This document shows positions 17,829-25,553 of a stretch of DNA of 63,692 nucleotides, one piece after another. The notes beneath the pieces were generated by a model. It saw only the letters and a program-made list of their open reading frames with translations, did no database searches and was not told the origin of the DNA. Source of the stretch: an uncultured Prevotellaceae bacterium. GTDB taxonomy: Bacteria > Bacteroidota > Bacteroidia > Bacteroidales > Bacteroidaceae. A program made the translations under genes and the position numbers. Position 1 is the first letter of the stretch. Every line of letters begins with the position of its first letter. The stretch lies in the NCBI GenBank assembly GCA_902779455.1, contig CACZBS010000036.1:1-63692 (forward strand), read 5' to 3'.

Positions 17829-18377
17829 CTACACTGCCGCAGGGCGGGCCTGCCGGGCCATCTCGAACAGCTCCAGCGGCAGGTGGCAGTAGCCGTCAGG
17901 GTTCTTGTCCAGGTAGTCCTGATGGCGCTCCTCCGCCGCGTAGAAGTTCCTCAGCGGCAGCAGCTCCACCGCCAGCGGCTCGCTATACTTCGCCTGCACC
18001 TCCGCGAACACCCGTTTGATCGTCGGCACGTCGTCCGCCTCCGTGTAGTAGACACCCGTGCGATAGCGCGTCCCCTCGTCGTGTCCCTGCTTGTTCAGGC
18101 TCGTCGGGTCGATGGCCTTGAAGAACATGCGCAGCAGGAAGTCCAGTGGGACCACCTCCGGGCGATACCTCACCATCACCGTCTCCGCATATCCCGTCGT
18201 GTCCGTATACACCTCCTCATACGTCGGGTTCTCCGTCTGTCCGTTGGCGAACCCCACCTCCGTCGCCACCACCCCCGCGATCTGCTTGAAGTAGTGCTCC
18301 GTGCCCCAGAAGCAGCCCCCGGCCAGGTATATCACCTTCGTCTGCTCCGGCATCCGTTTTTCGTCAGTCTGTTCCAT
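17829..18377 (-). CDS. msrA: Peptide-methionine (S)-S-oxide reductase MsrA
   Basis: A 182-residue enzyme reducing methionine-S-sulfoxide in proteins. The catalytic motif GCFWGTEHYF is near residue 20, and the family segments PTYEEVYTDTTGYAE, HDEGTRYRTGVYY and AEERHQDYLDKNP follow in order. No MsrB domain is fused. A -7 box (TATTTTTG, 18414-18407 on the minus strand) lies upstream. The partner GNAT gene follows 12 bases later. Confidence 0.95.
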   Translation of the reverse strand: MEQTDEKRMPEQTKVIYLAGGCFWGTEHYFKQIAGVVATEVGFANGQTENPTYEEVYTDTTGYAETVMVRYRPEVVPLDFLLRMFFKAIDPTSLNKQGHDEGTRYRTGVYYTEADDVPTIKRVFAEVQAKYSEPLAVELLPLRNFYAAEERHQDYLDKNPDGYCHLPLELFEMARQARPAAV

Positions 18378-18493
18378 ATTATTACGATATTACTTGATAG
18401 ACCCTGCAAAAATACGAATAATCACCCGATTTCCCGCGCTCCCCCGTCAATTATTAGGAAGATTTATCAAAAATTTCTTAGGCAGCTTTTATT

Positions 18494-18557
18494 TTAAAAG
18501 CTGGTCCTCACCACTTAAAAGCTGGTCCTCACCGCTTAAAAAGCTGGTCCTCACCGC
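18494..18557. repeat. Three tandem 21-22-bp repeats
   Basis: The unit TTAAAAGCTGGTCCTCACC, ending AC or GC, occurs at 18494, 18515 and 18536 (the last with one extra A) and is followed by a T-run. It sits between msrA and the promoter of the Abi islet. It is not a CRISPR array, because no spacers separate the units. Confidence 0.75.
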
Positions 18558-18574
18558 TTTTTTTCTTCAAAAAA

Positions 18575-18606
18575 TTTGGCTATTCCAATTAAAAGCAGTA
18601 CCTTTG
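18575..18606 (+). promoter_or_regulatory. Promoter of the hairpin RNA and Abi gene
   Basis: TTTG (18575-18578), a 20-base spacer and TACCTTTG (18599-18606) match the Bacteroidetes consensus exactly. Transcription should start near 18612. Confidence 0.7.
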
Positions 18607-18610
18607 CGCC

Positions 18611-18669
18611 ACGAGAACCCGCCAAGCCTCTTCACAATGCTTAAATCGGCGGGTCGTTTTTTTTTATTA
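18611..18669 (+). ncRNA. Candidate Abi-associated hairpin RNA
   Basis: Right after a consensus promoter, ACCCGCC (18617-18623) pairs with GGCGGGT (18648-18654). Inside it AAGC (18624-18627) pairs with GCTT (18639-18642). The outer stem is followed by CG and nine or more Ts, so most transcripts should stop here, 0-10 bases before the Abi gene at 18669. This promoter-RNA-terminator-toxin order resembles the structured RNAs reported upstream of AbiF genes and type III toxin-antitoxin layouts. Size and function are inferred. Confidence 0.5.
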
Positions 18670-19562
18670 TGGCACGTTATACAAAGACATACTCATCACC
18701 AGCTCAACTGGTGACATTGCTTCAATCTCGTGGACTCCACGTTGAGAATGTGGCACGGACGGAGAACTATCTCCGCCACATCGGCTATTACAGATTTAGT
18801 GCTTATCTTTATCCTCTTTTGACAACACCGAAGGAGAATCATGTTTTCAAACCAGGAGCTACTTTCAATCAAGCCTTGGACATGTATCGCTTCGACAGGC
18901 ATCTTCGCCTGTTGATGTTCAATGAGATTGAGAAGATTGAGATAGCCGTCCGTAGTGCCATTGTCAACATAACGAGCCGTGAGACAGGGAATCCCTTTTG
19001 GATGACCGACCCCACGTGCTTCTATGATATCAACACCTTTACGAAGACTAAACAGCTCATTGATGCTGAACTTGCCAAGTCGCGCGAAGATTTCATTGAA
19101 CATTTCCGCAACACTTATTCTGACCCATATCCCCCTTCTTGGATGTTGGCCGAGATACTTCCATTAGGTGTGCTGACAAGGATATACGATAACATCAGGA
19201 GCAACCAGATTCGAAAGAAGATAGCACAAGAGTTCTCCCTGGGAGTGCCAGTCTTTAACTCATGGATGACGATTATCAGTGTTGCCAGAAACAACTGCGG
19301 TCATCACGCTCGCGTATGGAACCGTACATTTGCTCTGAGGGTTTTGACTCAGCGACGTATGGCACGTCCTTGGATCGCAATTCCAGTCAACCAAAAGAAA
19401 GCCTATTTCAGTCTCTGTATCATAAAATACTTCCTTGACATCATTTCGCCGAACAACGGCATGAAGGCAAAGATTGATGCCCTACTCAGTTCCTACCCGT
19501 CCATTGACATCAACGCAATGGGCTTTCCGCGTGGATGGGAAAATGAACCGCTATGGCAATAG
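18669..19562 (+). CDS. Abi_2/AbiD-AbiF family abortive-infection protein (HEPN)
   Basis: A 297-residue protein. It contains the Abi_2 family landmarks: LRHIGYYRFSAYLYPL (residues 36-50), FDRHLRLLMFNEIEKIEIAVRSAI (75-98, broken here only by naming) and the FNSWMTIISVARNNCGHH region. Residues R207-N-N-C-G-H212 form an RNxxxH HEPN ribonuclease motif. Members abort phage infection or act as RNA-cleaving toxins. The gene is markedly more AT-rich than its neighbours and follows a promoter plus hairpin RNA. It is therefore a probable transferred defence gene under RNA attenuation or antitoxin control. A GGGCG...CGCCC hairpin at about 19577-19605 may end the transcript. Confidence 0.85.
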   Translation: MARYTKTYSSPAQLVTLLQSRGLHVENVARTENYLRHIGYYRFSAYLYPLLTTPKENHVFKPGATFNQALDMYRFDRHLRLLMFNEIEKIEIAVRSAIVNITSRETGNPFWMTDPTCFYDINTFTKTKQLIDAELAKSREDFIEHFRNTYSDPYPPSWMLAEILPLGVLTRIYDNIRSNQIRKKIAQEFSLGVPVFNSWMTIISVARNNCGHHARVWNRTFALRVLTQRRMARPWIAIPVNQKKAYFSLCIIKYFLDIISPNNGMKAKIDALLSSYPSIDINAMGFPRGWENEPLWQ

Positions 19563-19648
19563 ACACAATTATACAAGGCGGGCGAGGATGGGAAACAGCG
19601 CATCCACGCCCGATTTGAATGAAAAAAAAAGCCCAAAAAATAAAAAAG

Positions 19649-19741
19649 ATGTATCATCTGGCACTCACATTACTCTTCGATGAAGCGGAGAGCAAGGACG
19701 TGGTGAGCGATGTGTTCGCCAGTTTGATCAGTGGCAGCTGA
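19649..19741 (+). pseudogene. ECF sigma-factor remnant
   Basis: A 30-codon frame, MYHLALTLLFDEAESKDV then VSDVFASLISGS and a stop, resembles region 2 of SusC/D-associated ECF sigma factors (LYxxALxLLxxxxDAxDVVQDVF). Nothing of region 4 follows. It is most likely the leftover of a sigma-factor gene truncated when this islet formed. A short real peptide cannot be excluded. Confidence 0.5.
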
Positions 19742-20060
19742 GGGTTTGCCAAAGAAAAAGCGTTTTCATTTTGCATTGCTCTATTTCTTTGGGGAAAAAC
19801 CATATACAATTTGACCTTGAATCATAACTCTGCTCAGCACCCCCACGTTATGAGTTACCGTGCTGAGCAGCTATCCCATGCCAAAACTGATGGCAAACCG
19901 GATAAAAGACCGTCAGAACGCCGGCAACAAACTAAAATCACGACGTGATTTCATGCCGTCACGACGTGTTTTTCTGTTTCCGATTCGTCATGCCGTGGTT
20001 TTCTGCTCACGACGGCCTTCTTTGCGATGTGCCCTGCTCTGCGGGTTATGCAATAAGAAA
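19742..20060. other. Gene-free stretch with an 11-bp hairpin and CACGACGTG repeats
   Basis: No convincing coding frame. CTGCTCAGCAC (19830-19840) pairs with GTGCTGAGCAG (19860-19870), and inside it TAACTC can alternatively pair with GAGTTA. Further right, TCACGACGTG and close variants recur between about 19940 and 20020, resembling decayed palindromic repeats. Confidence 0.5.
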
Positions 20061-20099
20061 AGCCCCTCTCTCTATGAAAGAAGAGAAAGGGGCTCTTTT
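20061..20099. terminator. Bidirectional terminator downstream of the GH57 gene
   Basis: AGCCCCT (20061-20067) pairs with AGGGGCT (20088-20094), extended by CTCT/AGAG. The plus-strand side ends in CTTTTT and the minus-strand side in TTTTCTT. Confidence 0.65.
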
Positions 20100-20141
20100 T
20101 CAGCGGGCGTCACGCAGGCGTGGCGCTTGGGGCGGCCGGTT

Positions 20142-21569
20142 TTATTCCTTTTCGGCAGCCTTCTTTGCGGGCTTCTTAGCAGGCTTCTCGGCCTTCTCAG
20201 CCTTCGGGGCTTCAGCCTTAGCCTTCTTCGGGGCAGCCTTCTTCTTGGGGGCGGGCTTCTCGTCAGGGTCGGCACCGAGCTTCTGGAGCTTAGCCTTGAG
20301 ACGCTCGATCTCGCGGTCCTTCATCTCGATCTCGTCGCCCTGGTTCTTGATGGTGGTGAGCAGGGAGTCAAGCTCCTCGTTGTCGATGTCGAGGGGATAG
20401 AGGGCGTTGACGCGGTTGATGAAGTCGCCGAGGATGTTCATGTAGTTGGTGAAGGCATCGAAGGGTGAGCTGTAGATGCCGCGGTCGAGACCAACGTTGG
20501 AGGGCTTGGTGGTCATGAAGCGGAAGTTGTTGGAAGCCTGCAGGTAGTCCCAGTCCTGATTGATGCGCGGGTCGTTGGCGATGAGCAGGCGGGGAGCGAC
20601 GCTGTAGAGCTTCTGGAAGGCCTCGCGCTGCATGGCGTTGCCGAGCCAGCAGGAGACGTCGCGCTCCTCGTCGACCCATGAGAGGGTGTCGGGCACGTCG
20701 AGTGCTCCGACGCTCTTGGTGCGCATGCAGATCTCGGTGGGCGTGGCGAAGGTGATGCCGCGCTGCTTGGCGCAGACGGGCAGGGCCTTGATGAACTCGA
20801 GGATGTTGGAGGACAGGGGCTGAGCGATGCCGAGGGCCGAGAGCTCCATGAAGATGTTGATGATCTGCTCTTCCTCAGGCAGGCGTGCGATGCGGTCGAC
20901 ATAGGCGTCGGCGAAGAGAGGATAGCCCTCCCACTCGGGGTTGTTGAAGCGCAGCGAGATGTCGTCGGAGAGGTCGACGTCGCGCAGCAGGAGCTTCAGC
21001 GAGGGAGCGATGTTACAGTTGTAGACATAGTGGGGCGACTTCCACCCGAGGACGTGCTTGGCACCCTCGGTGAGCATGCCCTTGAAGCCCATGGCGGCGA
21101 TCTGAGCGCCGATGTCGTCGCTATAGATGAGCGACGAGTTGCGGGCGACGGTGGGCTTGCAGCCGAAGTATTCCTCCATCTTCTTCACCTGCTTCTGCAT
21201 GTCGCGGGCGAAGGCCTCGGGGTTGGCCAGCGAGGAGAGGCCGTGGCTGTAGGGCTCGGCGAGGAACTCTACGCAGCCGGTCTCGTTGAGCTCCTGGAGC
21301 TTCTCGAGCACCTGCGGGGCGTGCATCTCGAGCTGTTCGATGCCGACGCCAGAGAGCGAGAAGGCGACCTTGAAGTACTTGCCGTGCTCAGCGATCATCT
21401 GCTGCAGGGTGTTGAGGGCGGGCATATAGCTGCGCTCGGCGATGTCGCTGATGGAGCGCTCGTTCTCGTAGTCATCGTAGTAGTAGTGGTCGGTGCCGAT
21501 GTCGAAGAAACGATAGCGCTTCAGATGTATGATCTGATGGATCTCGAAATATAAGCAAATTGTTTTCAT
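20142..21569 (-). CDS. Glycoside hydrolase family 57 alpha-amylase/glucanotransferase-like
   Basis: Starting at 21569 (MKTICLYFEIHQ) the protein has 475 residues. An in-frame ATG at 21641 only adds repeat-encoded sequence. GH57 features are seen: the N-terminal strand with QIIHL, AFSLSGVGIEQLE, a nucleophile-region candidate in GCVEFLAEPYSHGL (Glu), and YSDDIGAQIAAMGF followed by MLTEGAKHVLGW. It should act on alpha-1,4-glucans (intracellular, no signal peptide). The last ~45 residues form a Lys/Ala/Pro-rich tail (PKKKAAPKKAKAEAPK), preceded by a coiled coil (EIEMKDREIERLKAKLQKL). Its neighbours are a GT4 glycogen synthase-like and a debranching enzyme on the same strand, so the trio probably handles storage glucan. 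Confidence 0.85.
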   Translation of the reverse strand: MKTICLYFEIHQIIHLKRYRFFDIGTDHYYYDDYENERSISDIAERSYMPALNTLQQMIAEHGKYFKVAFSLSGVGIEQLEMHAPQVLEKLQELNETGCVEFLAEPYSHGLSSLANPEAFARDMQKQVKKMEEYFGCKPTVARNSSLIYSDDIGAQIAAMGFKGMLTEGAKHVLGWKSPHYVYNCNIAPSLKLLLRDVDLSDDISLRFNNPEWEGYPLFADAYVDRIARLPEEEQIINIFMELSALGIAQPLSSNILEFIKALPVCAKQRGITFATPTEICMRTKSVGALDVPDTLSWVDEERDVSCWLGNAMQREAFQKLYSVAPRLLIANDPRINQDWDYLQASNNFRFMTTKPSNVGLDRGIYSSPFDAFTNYMNILGDFINRVNALYPLDIDNEELDSLLTTIKNQGDEIEMKDREIERLKAKLQKLGADPDEKPAPKKKAAPKKAKAEAPKAEKAEKPAKKPAKKAAEKE

Positions 21570-21578
21570 AATCTTTTT

Positions 21579-21774
21579 AGTGAAGAGTGAAGAGTGAAGA
21601 GTGAAGAATTTGCTACCGCCATTCCTGCATCTCTCTGACATTCACTCTGTTTTTTTATGTTAAACTTTGATTATTAATATTCTTTTCATGAAGACTTCCG
21701 GGTGAGCAAGTTTCAGATTCCGCTCCCATTATTGCGGCAGCAAATTCTTCACTCTTCACTCTTCACTCTTCACT
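21579..21774. repeat. 41-bp inverted heptamer-repeat arms filling the GH57-GT4 gap
   Basis: The left arm (21579-21619) is tandem AGTGAAG-type heptamers followed by AATTTGCTACCGC. The right arm (21734-21774) is its reverse complement with one mismatch. About 114 bases lie between. The right arm abuts the GT4 stop codon, and the left arm ends 10 bases before the GH57 start. Confidence 0.85.
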
Positions 21775-23049
21775 TCAGGCCTGTTCCCATCCGAGGGTGC
21801 GGCGATAGAGGGTGCGGATCCAGCGGCCCACCTTCTCCCAGGTGATCTGGTCGACCTCGCGCTTGCCTTCCTCCTTGAGGTACTGGAAGAGCGAGTCGTT
21901 GGTGCAGATGGAGTAGATGGCGTCGGCGAGGGCGTGGATGTCCCAGTAGTCCACCTTGATGCAGTTGTCGAGGATCTCGGCGCAGCCTGACTGCTTGGAG
22001 ATGATCGAGGGCGTGCCGCACTGCATGGCCTCGAGGGGCGAGATGCCGAAAGGCTCTGAGACGGAGGGCATGCAGTAGACGTCAGAGTCCTTGAGGCACT
22101 CGTAGACCTGCTTGCCGCGCATGAAGCCCGGGAAGTGGAAGCGGTCGGCGATGCCGCGCTCGGCTGCGAGCTGGATCATGGCGTCCATCATGTCGCCCGA
22201 GCCGGCCATGCAGAAGCGGACGTTGCGGGTGCGATGGAGCACCATGTTGGCGGCCTCGACGAAGTATTCGGGGCCCTTCTGCATGGTGATGCGTCCGAGG
22301 AACGTGACGATCTTCTCCTTGCCCGTATGGTCGGGACGCGGGATGGCGTCGTACTCGGCTGGCAGGGGATAGACGGCATTGTGGACGGTGAAGCACTTGC
22401 GGGGGTCCTGATGATACTGGTTGATGACGGTCTGACGGGTGAGCTCCGAGACGCACATGATGCAGTCAGCGTTGTCCATGCCGTTCTTCTCGATGGAGTA
22501 GACGGTGGGGTTGACCTTGCCGCGCGAGCGGTCGAAGTCGGTGGCATGGACGTGGATGCAGAGGGGCTTGCCGCTGACCTGCTTGGCATGAATGCCTGCA
22601 GGGAAGGTGAGCCAGTCGTGGGCATGGATGATGTCGAACTCCTCGGTGCGGGCGACGACGCCTGCGATGATGGAGTAGTTGTTGATCTCCTCGTGGAGGT
22701 TGGAGGGATAGCCTCCGGCGAACTCCATGGCTCCGAGGTCGTTGACGTTCATGTAGTTGAAGTCGGCGTAGATGTGGTCACGCAGACGGAAATAGTAGTC
22801 GGGGTCCATCGTGTTGCCGACGCGCTGTGCGACATAGTCGCGGTCGACGTCGCGCCAGGCGATGGGCACTGCGTTCATGGCGATGATGCGTGCGGCATGC
22901 TGGCTCTCATCGCCGAAGGGATGCGGCAGGCAGAGTGCGATCTCCATGTCGCCCTGAGCCTTCAGTCCCTCGGATATTCCATAATTGGCTGTGGCGAGTC
23001 CGCCAAAGACGTGAGGAGGATACTCCCATCCAAACATTAATACTTTCAT
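21775..23049 (-). CDS. GT4/GT5-like glycogen (starch) synthase
   Basis: A 424-residue glycosyltransferase of the GT-B fold. The N-terminus MKVLMFGWEYPPHVFGGLAT matches glycogen synthases of Bacteroidetes and archaeal type. IIHAHDWLTFPAG follows near residue 150. The C-terminal nucleotide-sugar domain has VTFLGRITMQKGPEYFVEA, MPSVSEPFGISPLEAM (the E-x7-E motif) and SGCAEIL. It should extend alpha-1,4-glucan from ADP- or UDP-glucose. It lies between the GH57 enzyme and the debranching enzyme in one leftward group. Confidence 0.85.
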   Translation of the reverse strand: MKVLMFGWEYPPHVFGGLATANYGISEGLKAQGDMEIALCLPHPFGDESQHAARIIAMNAVPIAWRDVDRDYVAQRVGNTMDPDYYFRLRDHIYADFNYMNVNDLGAMEFAGGYPSNLHEEINNYSIIAGVVARTEEFDIIHAHDWLTFPAGIHAKQVSGKPLCIHVHATDFDRSRGKVNPTVYSIEKNGMDNADCIMCVSELTRQTVINQYHQDPRKCFTVHNAVYPLPAEYDAIPRPDHTGKEKIVTFLGRITMQKGPEYFVEAANMVLHRTRNVRFCMAGSGDMMDAMIQLAAERGIADRFHFPGFMRGKQVYECLKDSDVYCMPSVSEPFGISPLEAMQCGTPSIISKQSGCAEILDNCIKVDYWDIHALADAIYSICTNDSLFQYLKEEGKREVDQITWEKVGRWIRTLYRRTLGWEQA

Positions 23050-23384
23050 ATTCTCTTCTTTTTCAATTTAGAGTTAAGATTTTAGAATTAAGAGTTATCG
23101 CCTTTGGCGATTAGAAGTTATGAGTTAAGAGTTATGAGTTATGAGTTATCGCCTTTGGCGATTAAGAATTAAGAATTAAGGATTAAGGGTTAAGAGTTTT
23201 CGCCTTTGGCGATTAGGAAGTAGAAATTAAGAATTATATCGTTGGCCGTTAATTCTAAATTCATAATTCTTACTCGGCGTCAGCCGACAACTCTAAATTC
23301 TAAATTCTAAACTCTAAATTCTAAAACTCTAAATTCTAAACTCTAAATTCTAAAACTCTAAATTCTAAACTCTAAATTCTAAAT
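23050..23384. repeat. Heptamer-repeat region with three TCGCCTTTGGCGATT palindromes
   Basis: The 335-base gap is almost all repeats. TAAGAAT/TAAGAGT-type heptamers alternate with TCGCCTTTGGCGATT at about 23087, 23149 and 23199. The right half is in the opposite orientation (TCTAAAT/TCTAAAC heptamers). The two halves form a large imperfect inverted repeat. No gene is present. Confidence 0.8.
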
Positions 23385-25364
23385 TCATTTTTGATATGAA
23401 TATTTCTCTAACAGTTTCATCGTGCGCAGGATCTCAGCCACGTTCATGGCGAACGACATGGCGCCGCGGCCATGGAAGGGCGGGTTGCCGTCGAAGAGCT
23501 CTGAGATGGTGCCGATGGCGTGATAGTCGATCTCGTCCTCATAGCCTACCATCTGACGCTCGACGAACGAGAGTCGGGTGCGCTTGTAGAGCTTCAGGCA
23601 GGCCTCCATGTAGAAGCCTCCGAGCCACGGCCATGCCGTGCCCTGATGGTAGGCGTAGTCGCGCTGCGTCTGCGGGCCGACGTACATGGGGTTGTAGCCG
23701 CCGCTCTTGGGCGAGAGCGAGCGCAGGCCCTTAGGCGTGAGCAGCTCGCGCGTACATATATCTACAACGCTCTTCATCTGCTGCTGCGAGAGGGGCGAAT
23801 AGTCGAAGGCGACGGCGAAGATCTGGTTGGGCCGGACGGACCAGTCCATCATGTTGCCGTCGACGTAGTCGAGCAGATAGCCGTACTCGTTGACGAAGGT
23901 GGCGACGAACGACTCCTTCGTCGTCTGGGCCAGCGCCTCGAGGTGCTGCTGTGAGGCGACGTCGCCACGGTCCTGAGCCAGCGAGGCGCAGAAGCGGAGG
24001 GCGTTGTACCAGAGGGCGTTGAACTCGACGATATAGCCCGAGCGGGGCACGACGGGCCGGCCGTTGGCCGTTGAGTTCATCCAGGTGACGGCGCGGTCGC
24101 GGCCGTTGCTGTAGAGCAGCCCGTTGTCGTCGAGGCGCAGGTTGGGATGGCCGCCCTCCTCGATGTACTTGACGATGTCGATGACGAGCTGGCCGTACTT
24201 GTCGAAGCACTTCTCGCGGCCCTCAGCCTTGGCGTACTGCTGGATGGCCCAGATGGCCCAGAGGGGCACGTCGGGCTGGTCCATCTCGTAGATCTTCACG
24301 GTCAGGGGCTTGCCCTCCATGAACTCGCGCAGTCCGCGCTCGGCGGTCTTCATGACGAGCTCGAAGTAGTCGGACTCCTCGATGGCGAGGGTCAGTCCGG
24401 GCAGCGAGATGAACGTGTCGCGGGCACGGCACTTGAACCAGGGATAGCCGGCCAGCAGGTAGCGGTCGTCGTTGTCATCAGCCTTTGCGAGGTCGCCCGA
24501 GGCGACGTGGCGGTTGTGGAACTGATGGGCGGCGGTGACCAGACAGTGGTAGAAGTTGTCGCGGGGCACGCGCTCGTCGACCTCCTCCTGGAAGAGTCGC
24601 TTCAGCTGGTTGGTCTTCTGCGGCTTGGTGGAGGCGGCAAAGACGATGCTCTCGCCCTTCTTAATGGGCACCTCGAAATAGCCGGGCACGTAGAGGTCCT
24701 CGTTGGAGGCGTAGCCGCGCTCCTGCTCCTTGGGGTACTCGATGCCGCGATACCAGTCGGGCTGGAAGTGGAACTCGTTCTTCTTGTTGAACTGCATGTA
24801 GAGGTCAGGATAGCCCTGATACATGCACGTCTTGATGCCGTTCTCCACGTCGTGATACTCGCGGCTGGCCACGGAGTTCTCATGCGTGAACTGGCGCACG
24901 GAGCGGAAGGCGAGGAACGGGCGGAAGCGCAGCGTGGTGGCCGAGTGGGCGTCCTCGAGCGTATAGCGGATGAGGATGCAGTCCTCGTAGTGGCGGAAGA
25001 TGATCTCGCGCTTGAGGATCACGCCGCCCACGCGATAGGTTGTCGTCGGCACCTTCGAGGCGTCGAACTCACGGATGTACTTGTGTCCCTTCGGACTGAA
25101 ATTGTTGCCCTGATACTTGTGGAGGCCCAGGTTGAACTCGGCTCCGTGCTGAACGACCGTGCAGTCGAACGACGACAGGAGGACGTGGTTCTCGTCGTCG
25201 ATCTCCGGCACGGGCACTACAAGCAGACCGTGGTACTTGCGCGTGTTGCAGTCGACGAGTGTCGACGAGCTGTAGGCGCCACTACGGTTTGTACGGAGGA
25301 GTTCGCGACGCAGACTCTCTTCAAGGTTTGTCATCACGGCTTTCTCAAATCGTAAATAACTCAT
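23385..25364 (-). CDS. Glycogen debranching enzyme (GH133 amylo-alpha-1,6-glucosidase)
   Basis: A 659-residue protein with an N-terminal GDE domain (LLRTNRSGAYSSSTLVDCNTRK shortened, KYHGLLVVPVPE) and a C-terminal alpha/alpha-barrel glucosidase domain (GYPWFKCRARDTFISLPGL, PDVPLWAIWAIQQY, YHQGTAWPWLGGFYMEA). It hydrolyses alpha-1,6 branch stubs in glycogen. No signal peptide, so cytoplasmic. It is the first gene of the leftward glucan group and is divergent from the Crp/Fnr regulator, with a 189-base shared promoter region. Confidence 0.92.
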   Translation of the reverse strand: MSYLRFEKAVMTNLEESLRRELLRTNRSGAYSSSTLVDCNTRKYHGLLVVPVPEIDDENHVLLSSFDCTVVQHGAEFNLGLHKYQGNNFSPKGHKYIREFDASKVPTTTYRVGGVILKREIIFRHYEDCILIRYTLEDAHSATTLRFRPFLAFRSVRQFTHENSVASREYHDVENGIKTCMYQGYPDLYMQFNKKNEFHFQPDWYRGIEYPKEQERGYASNEDLYVPGYFEVPIKKGESIVFAASTKPQKTNQLKRLFQEEVDERVPRDNFYHCLVTAAHQFHNRHVASGDLAKADDNDDRYLLAGYPWFKCRARDTFISLPGLTLAIEESDYFELVMKTAERGLREFMEGKPLTVKIYEMDQPDVPLWAIWAIQQYAKAEGREKCFDKYGQLVIDIVKYIEEGGHPNLRLDDNGLLYSNGRDRAVTWMNSTANGRPVVPRSGYIVEFNALWYNALRFCASLAQDRGDVASQQHLEALAQTTKESFVATFVNEYGYLLDYVDGNMMDWSVRPNQIFAVAFDYSPLSQQQMKSVVDICTRELLTPKGLRSLSPKSGGYNPMYVGPQTQRDYAYHQGTAWPWLGGFYMEACLKLYKRTRLSFVERQMVGYEDEIDYHAIGTISELFDGNPPFHGRGAMSFAMNVAEILRTMKLLEKYSYQK

Positions 25365-25517
25365 AGTTCCAAATATTGAATCTTAAGGTTTGTTTCGTCG
25401 TTTTGTTAATTCGTTTTAGATTACAGCCCAAAAGTACACATTTTTTTCAGTACGGCAAAATAAACACCGTTTTTTTTTTCCTTTTTTAGCTTAAAAAGGG
25501 CGGTTTTCGGGAAAAAG

Positions 25518-25549
25518 TTTGGACGTTTCACATTTTATTCGTACATTTG
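25518..25549 (+). promoter_or_regulatory. Promoter of the Crp/Fnr gene
   Basis: TTTG (25518-25521), a 20-base spacer and TACATTTG (25542-25549) fit the consensus. The first ATG begins 5 bases after the -7 box, so either the mRNA is leaderless or the ATG at 25614 is the true start. Confidence 0.65.
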
Positions 25550-25553
25550 CAAC

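Noticed and set aside
17379-18497. 372-codon plus-strand frame opposite GNAT and msrA
   Set aside because: Arg/His/Leu-rich antisense shadow; msrA on the other strand has all catalytic motifs.
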